The notes below the pieces were generated by a model that was not told the DNA's origin, ran no database searches, and saw only the letters and a list, made by a program, of their open reading frames with translations. This document shows positions 1 to 6,925 of a stretch of DNA of 8,297 bases, in pieces. Source of the stretch: an uncultured Lachnospiraceae bacterium. GTDB taxonomy: Bacteria > Bacillota > Clostridia > Lachnospirales > Lachnospiraceae. The translations under genes and the position numbers were made by a program. The stretch covers positions 1 through 8,297 of the forward strand of contig CALYSH010000049.1 of NCBI GenBank assembly GCA_945485625.1, given 5' to 3'. Every line of letters begins with the position of its first letter. Position 1 is the stretch's first letter.

Positions 1-37
1 GGAGTGTTTTAACGTCTTGTAAGGAAAGGCTGTAGAT

Positions 38-2188
38 ATGATGAAATGGTGTTTGTATGCAGGGGTGTTTGCCCCCTTTGTAGCTGCCCCTGTGGCATAT
101 GGAATCGGGAAAAAGAAGAAGGCTGTCAGAGATTATTTCGCGATGGTGTTTACCGGGCTGGAGCTGGCCGTTCTGCTGTGTCTGTTTCTGGACGTTGCAA
201 GGACGGGAAGTGCGGGCAGCAGTGTGATTCGAATCGATGATGTGTGTGGCATGGGACTTACTTTTGCATTGGACGGCTTCCGCTGCTTATACAGTGTGGT
301 GGCAGGCTTTATGTGGTTTATCAGCACCCTGTGTCTGAAGGAGTACTTTGCACATTATCAGAATCGGAATCGTTATTACTTCTTCCTGCTGGTAACGCTG
401 GGGGCTACCGTAGGCGTGTTCGTTTCGGCAGATTTATTTACTACCTTCGTATTCTTTGAACTGATGTCCTTTGCCTCCTATGTATGGGTGGCACAGGATG
501 AGAGGAAGGAGAGTCTTCGTGCTGCAGCTACCTATCTGGCAGTGGCCGTGATTGGTGGTCTGGTGATGCTGATGGGTATTTTCCTGTTCTATCATACGGC
601 ATGGAGCAGCCCCCTTTTTCAACAGGGACAGGTGGTTTGTTATTCCGATATGAAGGATTTGTATTATACGCTTTCTCCTGCAGAACGGAAAACACTCTTC
701 ATCGGTGGTTTATGTCTTTTGTTCGGCTTCGGAGCAAAGGCGGGGGTATTCCCGCTGCATATCTGGCTTCCCAAGGCACATCCGGTTGCACCTGCGCCGG
801 CCTCGGCGCTTCTGTCCGGTATTCTGACCAAAACCGGTGTGTTTGGCATCCTGATGCTTTCTGCCTATGCATTTTTCGGGCAGGCTGCCTGGGGGAAGCT
901 TCTTTTGTTCCTGGGCGTAATAACCATGGTGCTTGGCGCGTTGTTAGCGCTTTTGTCCGTGGATTTAAAGAGAACGCTGGCCTGCTCTTCTGTTTCCCAG
1001 ATTGGTTTTATTCTGGTGGGGATTGCCATGGCGGTCCTCTTGGGAGAACAGAGCCTGCCGGCAGTTCGTGGCGGGCTGCTGCATATGCTCAATCATTCTC
1101 TTTTAAAGCTGGTGCTGTTTCTGACCGCCGGTGTGATTTATCAGAATACGCACAAGCTGAACTTAAATGATATCCGGGGCTTCGGCAGAAAGAAGCCGCT
1201 GCTGCAGGGTATCTTTTTGATGGGGGCTCTGGGGATTACCGGTGTTCCCTTCTGGAACGGGTATGTGAGTAAAACCCTGATTCATGAATCCATTGTGGAA
1301 TATATGGAGCTGTGTGAAGAGGGATTGCTTCCTTTCGTATTATCCTTCACCACGTTAAAGAGTGTGGAGTGGTTGTTCTTAATCAGCGGCGGATTGACGG
1401 TAGCGTATATGGTAAAGCTTTATGTGGCTTTGTTTGTTGAAAGGAATGCTTCCATAGAGATTCAGGAGAAATACGATGCACTGAAGGGGAAATATATGGG
1501 AGCGACCACTGCGGCTGCACTGGGGGTTGCTGCAGTACTGTTACCCGTCCTTGGCATATTCCCCGGGAAGGTAGCCGGGAAGGCGGCAGACCTTCTGCAG
1601 AGCTTCTGGAATCAGGGACAAAGCCTGATTGGAAAAGAGCATGAGATGCTTTTGGACAGCCCTCCGATTTGCTGGTTCAGTCCTGAGAACCTGAAGGGAG
1701 CGGGTATTTCCATCGTTATCGGCCTGTTGGTATATTTCCTGGTGGTTCGTACTATTCTCGTGAAAAAGTCGGAGGGAAATGCATATTGTAACCGCCTTTC
1801 CCCTTACGCGGATTTGGAAAATATGCTGTATCGGCCCTTGCTTCTGTATGTGCTTCCGTTTGCTGGATATTTTGTATGCCGTGTGCTGGACAGTATCATT
1901 GACGGGGCAGTGGTATTGCTTCGAAGGACTCTGTATAAAGACAGCCCTGTTCCCCATGAGCTGACGGAAGGAACCCGTGCAACCTTTTTCCCGGGAACTC
2001 TCCTGAACAGATTGACCGGTGGTGGAACGCGTAGGAAAGGGAAGAAGGATTACCGTCATATCCTTGCCATGGATTATGAGGAATGGAACGAGGATGTCAC
2101 CATTGTGGGTCGCAGCCTTTCCTTCGGTTTGCTGTTGTTTTGTATCGGTTTGACACTGACAGTTGTATATTTGTTGCTATCTGCATAA
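38..2188 (+). CDS. NuoL/MrpA/HyfB-like proton-conducting membrane subunit (complex I subunit 5 family)
   Basis: A polytopic membrane protein of the antiporter-like subunit family of complex I, Mrp antiporters and membrane-bound hydrogenases, which moves H+ or Na+ across the cytoplasmic membrane. Seen: about 14 or more hydrophobic helices. The core proton_antipo_M signature lies at residues 229-270 (GFGAKAGVFPLHIWLPKAHP, then PAPASALLSG). The family's charged channel residues are present: Glu141 in FFELMSF, Lys234 in GAKAG, His350/His353 and Lys357 in HMLNHSLLK, and Lys412 in NGYVSK. At 716 residues it is longer than E. coli NuoL; the extra C-terminal part has helices near 556-576 and 600-630, a basic loop (660-672) and a last helix at 692-715. 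The start ATG follows GAAAGG (24-29) by 8 nt, and a second ATG comes directly after it. A possible end of the preceding gene (TAA at 20-22, reading ECFNVL-stop) lies just upstream, which fits an operon position. Whether it serves an Ech/Hyf-like hydrogenase, an Mrp complex or a reduced complex I cannot be decided from this window. Confidence 0.88.
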   Translation: MMKWCLYAGVFAPFVAAPVAYGIGKKKKAVRDYFAMVFTGLELAVLLCLFLDVARTGSAGSSVIRIDDVCGMGLTFALDGFRCLYSVVAGFMWFISTLCLKEYFAHYQNRNRYYFFLLVTLGATVGVFVSADLFTTFVFFELMSFASYVWVAQDERKESLRAAATYLAVAVIGGLVMLMGIFLFYHTAWSSPLFQQGQVVCYSDMKDLYYTLSPAERKTLFIGGLCLLFGFGAKAGVFPLHIWLPKAHPVAPAPASALLSGILTKTGVFGILMLSAYAFFGQAAWGKLLLFLGVITMVLGALLALLSVDLKRTLACSSVSQIGFILVGIAMAVLLGEQSLPAVRGGLLHMLNHSLLKLVLFLTAGVIYQNTHKLNLNDIRGFGRKKPLLQGIFLMGALGITGVPFWNGYVSKTLIHESIVEYMELCEEGLLPFVLSFTTLKSVEWLFLISGGLTVAYMVKLYVALFVERNASIEIQEKYDALKGKYMGATTAAALGVAAVLLPVLGIFPGKVAGKAADLLQSFWNQGQSLIGKEHEMLLDSPPICWFSPENLKGAGISIVIGLLVYFLVVRTILVKKSEGNAYCNRLSPYADLENMLYRPLLLYVLPFAGYFVCRVLDSIIDGAVVLLRRTLYKDSPVPHELTEGTRATFFPGTLLNRLTGGGTRRKGKKDYRHILAMDYEEWNEDVTIVGRSLSFGLLLFCIGLTLTVVYLLLSA

Positions 2189-2236
2189 TTTTTTTGCTGC
2201 TTATTGCCGAAAAATTGTTGAATTTGACAATAAATA

Positions 2237-2265
2237 TTGAATTATGTATTTTATTGTGCTAAAAT
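2237..2265 (+). promoter_or_regulatory. Sigma-A-type promoter for the GGDEF/EAL gene
   Basis: The -35 element TTGAAT (2237-2242) is separated by 17 nt from the -10 element TAAAAT (2260-2265). The -10 is preceded by TGC, giving an extended -10 (TGN). Transcription would start near 2272, leaving a leader of about 68 nt before the start codon at 2340. A second TTGACA (2224-2229) lies 17 nt upstream of a poorer TATTTT (2247-2252) and could be an alternative or overlapping promoter. The region is strongly A/T rich compared with the flanking genes, as expected for a promoter. The elements are seen in the sequence; activity is inferred. Confidence 0.6.
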
Positions 2266-2284
2266 AATCATACTGAAACTTTTG

Positions 2285-2312
2285 ATATGGGCATTTTTTG
2301 GAATGCCCATAT
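2285..2312 (+). promoter_or_regulatory. Perfect 11-bp leader hairpin (possible terminator or attenuator)
   Basis: ATATGGGCATT (2285-2295) pairs perfectly with AATGCCCATAT (2302-2312) around a 6-nt loop, TTTTGG. Only a few T residues follow (TTT, then CGCGC), so it is a weak intrinsic terminator at best. It lies downstream of the deduced promoter and about 12 nt before the ribosome binding site AAGGAGA (2324-2330), so it would form in the 5' leader of the GGDEF/EAL transcript. It could end read-through from the antiporter operon, stabilise the leader, or act as an attenuator. The pairing is certain; the role is not. Confidence 0.55.
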
Positions 2313-2339
2313 TTTCGCGCAAAAAGGAGAAGTGGTTGT

Positions 2340-5300
2340 ATGCCGCAGCAGATTGTTCAGTTGGTTTACCCGGCTTTGGTTTTATTTTTTGTATTATTTG
2401 CATTGATTGTGAGTGACCGTGCATTCCCCCTGAGGGTAAGGAGAATGTTTTATCTGATGCTCCTGATATCTCTCATTCTGGTTTTGATGGATGGCTCATC
2501 CGGCTGGCTTGCAGGTCAGGGCTTTTTGTCCGGCAGAGCGGGAGTCGGTACGCTGGTGGTCACCATGAAGTACATGCTGCGTCCGCTTATTCTGATGTTC
2601 TGGATTCAAGTGATTCTGAGAAACTGTGAGAAACGACTGTTTCTCGTGGTATGTCTGCCCGGTGTGCTGAATCTGTTGTTGTGCCTTATCAATCTGAAGA
2701 CGCACTGGATATTCGGGTTTCAGGAGGATGGAACCCTGTTCTGGGGACCGTTGATACCTCTTCCCTTTCTTGTGCTTGCTTTTTATTTTGTCCTGATGGC
2801 GGTTCTGGTTATCTGGGAAGCAAGGAAAAATGATTGGACAGAGATTTTTCTGGTTTTCGTCATTCTCTGCACCATGGTGTTTGCCTCCTTTATGGAGTTT
2901 TTACGGGACTATCGGGTGATGCTGGATCATATTCTCGGTGTTGGGGTCTGTCTTTATTACTTCTATCTGGCCATGCAGGAATATAGAAGGGATGCATTGA
3001 CCCGTGTGTTAAACCGTCACAATTTCCACTATGATCTGATGGATTTGAGGAAAAAGGATTATCGGTTATCCCTGATAGACATTGATAATTTCAAGATGAT
3101 AAATGATAAATACGGACATGACAAGGGTGACGAAGCACTGGTCAGTGTAGTAAATGCCATCCGGGCAAATCTCCTTCCCGGATGCTGTCTGTACCGCTAC
3201 GGAGGAGATGAGTTTGCGGTAATCAGCAGAGGTGTTTCCGAAGAAAAACTGGAGGAAATGTTTGTTCGTATTAATGAGGAGCTTGACAAGGGGAGCTTTC
3301 GGATATCCTATGGAACCGCAGAGCATTTGTCGGGTTCCTCGGCAAAGGAAACATTGCTTCATGCAGATGCTGCCATGTATGCCAATAAGCGCCAGCTTAA
3401 GAGCGAGAATATCTGGGACGATATGACCGGCTTATTTAACCTGCGGGGATTTCTGGATGAACTGGAGGATTTGTCCAAGAGGGCGCGTAAGGAGCAGAAG
3501 CGGATCTGCCTGGTCAGCATGGATATTGAACATTTGAGCAATATTAATCGTGCTTACGGGTATTCCGAAGGCAATGCCATTATTGCCACGTTGGCGAAGA
3601 TTGTGTTTCAGAGCCTGAATCCCGGAGAGTTTGCAGGGCATCTGGGAAGTGATGAGTTTGTCACCGCCATGCTGGTTTCCGGAGAGGATGAGGAGTATCA
3701 GAAGGAATATATGAAGGGAATTCAGAACGCAGTGGACAATTCGTTGGAGCTTTCCGAAAAGGATTACACGGTGGAACTGAATTTCGGCATGGGCTATATT
3801 GATTTGGAAGATGGGATGTCTGTGGAAAAATGTGTCAACAGCGTGCTTTATTCCAAACAGGCAGAGAAGGATAACCGGAGAAAGTCCTTTTATTCGCCTG
3901 CGGCGGATTATGGACAGGATTACAATGAGGAAGAGGATAAACAGGTGGTGGAAATTATCCGGAACAACCGTCTGAAATATGCGTTCCAGCCCATTGTATC
4001 TGCAGTGGACGGAAAAATTGTGGCATATGAGGCTTTGATGCGTTCGGATACCGAGCCCATGGTATCGCCTCTTACTATTCTGAAATATGCGTCCCGAAAT
4101 CATATGACCTACGATATTGAAAAGCTCACCTTCTCCAATGTCCTGTCTGAAATGGATAAGGCGGGAGAGATTTTCAGGAACAGACGTCTCTTTATCAATT
4201 CCATACCCGGCTTTTTATTGACGGATGAGGACTTTCAGCAGAATATCGCACGGTACCGGGAGCTCACCGGGCAGATGGTCATTGAGATTACGGAGCAGAG
4301 GGAACTGGAGGATGAAGCATTACAGATCATTCATAAACGACAGGAACTGACCGGCTTCCGTCTGGCAATTGATGACTTCGGAAGCGGCTGCTCCAATACC
4401 AACAGTCTTCTGCGCTACATGCCGGAGGTAATCAAGCTGGATCGTCTCTTGATTTCCGGTATTGATTCCAATACCAAGAAGCAGTACTTTGTCAGCAGCA
4501 TCATTACCTTTGCCCATACAAATTCCATGTCTGTCCTGGCGGAGGGGGTGGAGACGGAGGCGGAGCTTCGTATGGTGATTCGCCTGGGAGTGGATTTGAT
4601 TCAGGGATATTATACGGCAAAGCCTGCTTATGAGTTTCTGGAAGAGATTCCGGCTCAGATTCGGAATACCATATGTGCAGAACATAACAAAATTGGTGTC
4701 ACCTCGGGACGAAAGGTTTATCTGGTCAGTATGGAACGGGAGGTTTCACTGGTTCACCTGGCCATGCAGGATTACACGGAAATAACTGTGACGACTCCTG
4801 AACTGCGGATTCAGGGAAGTCTGGATTTTACGGCCGATATGACCATCCGGATTAAGGACGGTTTACACTGTGTGCTGACCATAAATGATGTACGGCTTCA
4901 TTCCGTGGATGACCTTCCCTGTATCGAGGTAGGGGAAGGCTCTATTCTCACACTGGTGCTGGAGGGTGAAAACACCCTGAACGCGACAGGCATTCATGTG
5001 CCGGAGGGAGGTATGCTGATCACAAAGGGTACCGGTAAGCTTTCCATCAATGCCAAAGGTCATGATTGCTTTGGCATTGGCTGCCCCGGCAATGAAAGCG
5101 TTGGTTCCCTGTATTTCCGACATTCCGGTACGCTGGCAGTGAATGTGGACGGAGAAGACTGTGCTGCCATAGGTGGTGGTGTGTATCACCACGGAAACGG
5201 TATCAGCGCGGAGAGCGGCGCCTTTGAAATCGGCGTGGCAGGTGTGAATGCGGTGGGCATCGGCTGTTTTTCCGGTGATATGCCAATTAAGCTGGTGGAT

Positions 5301-5747
5301 TGCTCTATCCAGATAGATTTCCATGTCAATTCCGGCTCAGCAGTAGGAACGATTCAGGGACAGCAGCGGATTTATATGAAGAATTTCAAGCTTTTGATTG
5401 GCGGAAGCGGTAGCAGGCTGAGTGCAGTGGGTTGCAATCATGCTTCGGATGGTACCATTCAGATGGCATATGGTGGCTTTATTGCCAGACTCAGCGGGCA
5501 GGATATCTGTCTGCTTGGTGTAGAAAGCGGGCCGTTGCAGGTAAATCTTGCCCATGTTGTTCTGCAGCTTGTGGGAGAGGGCAACAATGTCATTGCCGTC
5601 GGTTCCATGGATGAACAGGCAAGTATCCATCTGGAACAGGGTTCTTCTTCCATCCGTGTAAATGCGGCCAATGCAAAGGTATTTGGCGCGAAAGAAGAAA
5701 ATCTTGAGATTCTGGAGTTATCAGCGGATATTCATGTGAATGAATGA
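2340..5747 (+). CDS. Membrane GGDEF-GGDEF-EAL cyclic-di-GMP protein with C-terminal beta-helix-like domain
   Basis: A 1135-residue protein predicted to make and/or degrade cyclic-di-GMP at the membrane. Residues 1-215 hold about seven hydrophobic helices. The first GGDEF domain (about 217-355) has DIDNFKMINDKYGH (247-260) and an exact GGDEF (288-292), so it could be an active cyclase. The inhibitory RxxD site is missing (LPGC instead). The second GGDEF domain (about 360-515) is degenerate, with MDIEHLSNIN and GSDEF (436-440). The EAL domain (about 535-775) keeps the full phosphodiesterase set: E564-A-L-x-R568, N620, E649, D678-D679, K699, E735 and Q755. Residues 785-1135 form a Gly/Ile/Val-rich region resembling extracellular carbohydrate-binding beta-helix domains, with eight repeats of about 29 residues each (GIGC, AIGGG, AVGC and similar turns). 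No membrane helix separates it from EAL, so it should be cytoplasmic. The start chosen is the ATG 9 nt after AAGGAGA (2324-2330). An in-frame TTG at 2298 would add 14 residues, but it lies inside the leader hairpin. The gene has its own promoter and is probably monocistronic. Confidence 0.9.
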   Translation: MPQQIVQLVYPALVLFFVLFALIVSDRAFPLRVRRMFYLMLLISLILVLMDGSSGWLAGQGFLSGRAGVGTLVVTMKYMLRPLILMFWIQVILRNCEKRLFLVVCLPGVLNLLLCLINLKTHWIFGFQEDGTLFWGPLIPLPFLVLAFYFVLMAVLVIWEARKNDWTEIFLVFVILCTMVFASFMEFLRDYRVMLDHILGVGVCLYYFYLAMQEYRRDALTRVLNRHNFHYDLMDLRKKDYRLSLIDIDNFKMINDKYGHDKGDEALVSVVNAIRANLLPGCCLYRYGGDEFAVISRGVSEEKLEEMFVRINEELDKGSFRISYGTAEHLSGSSAKETLLHADAAMYANKRQLKSENIWDDMTGLFNLRGFLDELEDLSKRARKEQKRICLVSMDIEHLSNINRAYGYSEGNAIIATLAKIVFQSLNPGEFAGHLGSDEFVTAMLVSGEDEEYQKEYMKGIQNAVDNSLELSEKDYTVELNFGMGYIDLEDGMSVEKCVNSVLYSKQAEKDNRRKSFYSPAADYGQDYNEEEDKQVVEIIRNNRLKYAFQPIVSAVDGKIVAYEALMRSDTEPMVSPLTILKYASRNHMTYDIEKLTFSNVLSEMDKAGEIFRNRRLFINSIPGFLLTDEDFQQNIARYRELTGQMVIEITEQRELEDEALQIIHKRQELTGFRLAIDDFGSGCSNTNSLLRYMPEVIKLDRLLISGIDSNTKKQYFVSSIITFAHTNSMSVLAEGVETEAELRMVIRLGVDLIQGYYTAKPAYEFLEEIPAQIRNTICAEHNKIGVTSGRKVYLVSMEREVSLVHLAMQDYTEITVTTPELRIQGSLDFTADMTIRIKDGLHCVLTINDVRLHSVDDLPCIEVGEGSILTLVLEGENTLNATGIHVPEGGMLITKGTGKLSINAKGHDCFGIGCPGNESVGSLYFRHSGTLAVNVDGEDCAAIGGGVYHHGNGISAESGAFEIGVAGVNAVGIGCFSGDMPIKLVDCSIQIDFHVNSGSAVGTIQGQQRIYMKNFKLLIGGSGSRLSAVGCNHASDGTIQMAYGGFIARLSGQDICLLGVESGPLQVNLAHVVLQLVGEGNNVIAVGSMDEQASIHLEQGSSSIRVNAANAKVFGAKEENLEILELSADIHVNE
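5052..5744 (+). repeat. Eight degenerate ~29-residue protein repeats (beta-helix coils) within the c-di-GMP gene
   Basis: In the translated C-terminus a pattern G-x-x-x-hydrophobic-G-I-G-C/G, followed about 12-18 residues later by an alternating hydrophobic strand, recurs at residues near 907, 938, 968, 999, 1024, 1053, 1081 and 1110. The intervals are 25-31 residues. Examples of the turn are DCFGIGC, DCAAIGGG, NAVGIGC, SAVGTI, LSAVGC, ICLLGVE, VIAVGS and KVFGA. The repeats become less Gly/Cys-rich towards the C-terminus. At the DNA level they have diverged, so they are ancient coils and not a recent tandem duplication. The preceding stretch (about 830-905) has related strand/turn patterning (IRIKDG, LVLEGENTL, GIHVPEGG) and probably forms the N-terminal coils. 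Confidence 0.6.
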
Positions 5748-5769
5748 CAGAATGAGATATGTTAAGAAC

Positions 5770-5798
5770 TTGAAATTTTGGAAAAACAGGTATATAAT
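5770..5798 (+). promoter_or_regulatory. Near-consensus sigma-A promoter for the OFA transporter gene
   Basis: TTGAAA (5770-5775), a spacer of exactly 17 nt, then a perfect TATAAT (5793-5798). Transcription would begin around 5804-5806, about 36 nt before the GTG start. This is the strongest-looking promoter in the window. It sits in the 93-nt gap after the stop of the GGDEF/EAL gene, where I find no convincing intrinsic terminator. Confidence 0.75.
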
Positions 5799-5803
5799 GG
5801 CAT

Positions 5804-5820
5804 TGTTTTGTGATAAAACA
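5804..5820 (+). promoter_or_regulatory. Small inverted repeat at the predicted transcription start (possible operator)
   Basis: TGTTTT (5804-5809) and AAAACA (5815-5820) are perfectly complementary around a 5-nt centre, GTGAT. The element sits 6-22 nt downstream of the -10 box, across the likely +1, where a repressor could block initiation. It is short and A/T rich, so chance is a real alternative, and I cannot link it to a known regulator family. Confidence 0.25.
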
Positions 5821-5840
5821 CATGAATGATGGAGGAGGAT

Positions 5841-6883
5841 GTGGAGAACGAAAAGAAAGCGTCAGGCTGGCGCAACAACAAGTGGTTTCGGGCTGCAATT
5901 CCTGCCCTGTTACTGCACTGCAGTATCGGTACAGTGTATTGCTGGTCTATTTTCAGTCAGGAAATTGCAGATTACATCGGCTTCTCAAAGGGTGCAACGG
6001 AATGGGCATTCAGCTTTGCAATCTTCTTTCTGGGTATGTCCGCAGCATTCCTGGGAAATGTAGTAGAGAAGGATATTCACAAATCTTCCCTGATTGCTAC
6101 CATCTGCTTTGCGGCAGGTATGGCGGGTACCGGATTCTTTATTTATTACGGTGGTCTGCACAAGGGCAGTGCACTGGCCTTGATTGGTATTTACATTTGT
6201 TATGGTTTTATTATGGGTATCGGTCTTGGTACCGGCTATCTTTCCCCTGTTAAGACCCTGATGCTTTGGTTTGAGGACCGCAAGGGTCTTGCCCCGGTCT
6301 TGCGGTTGCAGGCTTTGGTGCCGCAAAGGCAATCGCCAGCCCCATTATGCAGGCCATTCTCGGTGAGAATAAGAATGGGGAAATCTACAAGATGTTCTTT
6401 ATTCTTGCTGCTGTATATTTTGTTATGATGTTTATTGGTCACTTGCTCCTGAAGAAGCCGGAAGGCTGGCATGAGCCCCAGACCAAGGATAAGAGTCAGA
6501 GCATGCTGGCGGTAATCAAATCCAAGCCCATTTCCAATTATATCGGTATCTGGCTGATGTTCTATTTGAACATTACCTGCGGTCTGGCTTTGATTTCCCA
6601 GGAGAAGATGATTGTAAAGTGTATCGGACTGGCCGGTGTGGTGGGTATTATTTCTACCGTTTCCGCAGTATTTAACGCAGGCGGACGTCTTGGCTTCTCT
6701 GCCTGGGCAGACACTATGAAGGACAGAAATACCATCTACAAGCTGATTTTCATTCTGTCCATTGCATTTACCGGTATTGTGATTGTAACCGTTGTCCTCT
6801 ACATTATTTCCCTGTTGATTGCTCTGTTTATGGTAAAGCCTACTGCCAAGGCTTTGGAAGCAAAGAAGAACAAAGCTGCATAA
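5841..6883 (+). pseudogene. OFA-family (oxalate/formate antiporter-like) MFS transporter, frameshifted and internally deleted
   Basis: Encodes a major facilitator superfamily carrier of the OFA (oxalate:formate antiporter) family; such proteins exchange small organic anions, but the substrate here is unknown. The first part (from 5841) covers helices 1-4: LLLHCSIGTVYCWSIFSQEI, then GLGTGYLSPVKTLMLWFEDRKGLA. That frame is lost after GCC at 6291-6293. Reading resumes one base off at GGT 6296 with GLAVAGFGAAKAIASPIM and runs to the stop at 6881-6883. One missing base, such as an A restoring an ACC codon at 6294, repairs it to about 345-352 residues. Even repaired it is short: a single ~34-residue hydrophobic stretch (IYKLIFILSIAFTGIVIV into VLYIISLLIALFMV) joins what look like helices 9 and 12, and the conserved GGGF/HG helix 10-11 segment is absent. 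The start is probably GTG 5841 after GGAGGAGG (5831-5838); ATG 5826 and 5829 are in frame but lack a ribosome site. Sequencing error could explain the frameshift but less easily the in-frame loss. Confidence 0.8.
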
Positions 6884-6895
6884 TTAAAAAATGAA

Positions 6896-6925
6896 TGGGG
6901 TGTCATTTTTTGACACCCTATTTTG
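6896..6925 (+). terminator. Rho-independent terminator after the OFA gene
   Basis: GGGTGTCA (6898-6905) pairs with TGACACCC (6911-6918) around a TTTTT loop. One G-U and one T-A pair extend the stem at its base (6896-6897 with 6919-6920). A short T run (TTTTG, 6921-6925) follows and an A-rich stretch precedes. It lies 15 nt after the transporter stop. The stem is good and the T tract is modest. Confidence 0.65.

Noticed and set aside
1..37. The 3' end of an upstream coding sequence (TAA at 20-22)
   Set aside because: Six codons are too few to support a gene call, and stops occur in all three frames here (10-12, 20-22, 33-35), so the true frame cannot be chosen.
1541..2059. A 172-codon reading frame on the minus strand
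   Set aside because: It is antisense to the C-terminus of the antiporter subunit, with low-complexity translation and no start signals.
2189..2220. T-run right after the antiporter stop as an intrinsic terminator
   Set aside because: The T run (2189-2195) has no G/C stem before it. The only pairing found is an A/T-only stem across a long loop.
2298..2339. TTG start giving 14 extra residues for the GGDEF/EAL protein
   Set aside because: TTG 2298 falls in the loop of the leader hairpin without a ribosome site, whereas ATG 2340 has AAGGAGA at ideal spacing.
2287..2409. A 40-codon reading frame starting at ATG 2287 inside the leader hairpin and overlapping the start of the GGDEF/EAL gene
   Set aside because: It has no ribosome binding site, its start is buried in the hairpin stem, and most of its length is just another frame of the main gene.
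3432..4103. A 223-codon reading frame on the minus strand
   Set aside because: It lies wholly opposite the well-supported GGDEF/EAL coding sequence, has no domain pattern, and is rich in His/Ile/Leu as expected of an antisense shadow.
6291..6300. Programmed ribosomal frameshift in the OFA gene
   Set aside because: The site (GCCCCGG) is not a recognised slippery heptamer, there is no convincing downstream structure, and transporters of this family are not made this way. A mutation or sequencing error is simpler.
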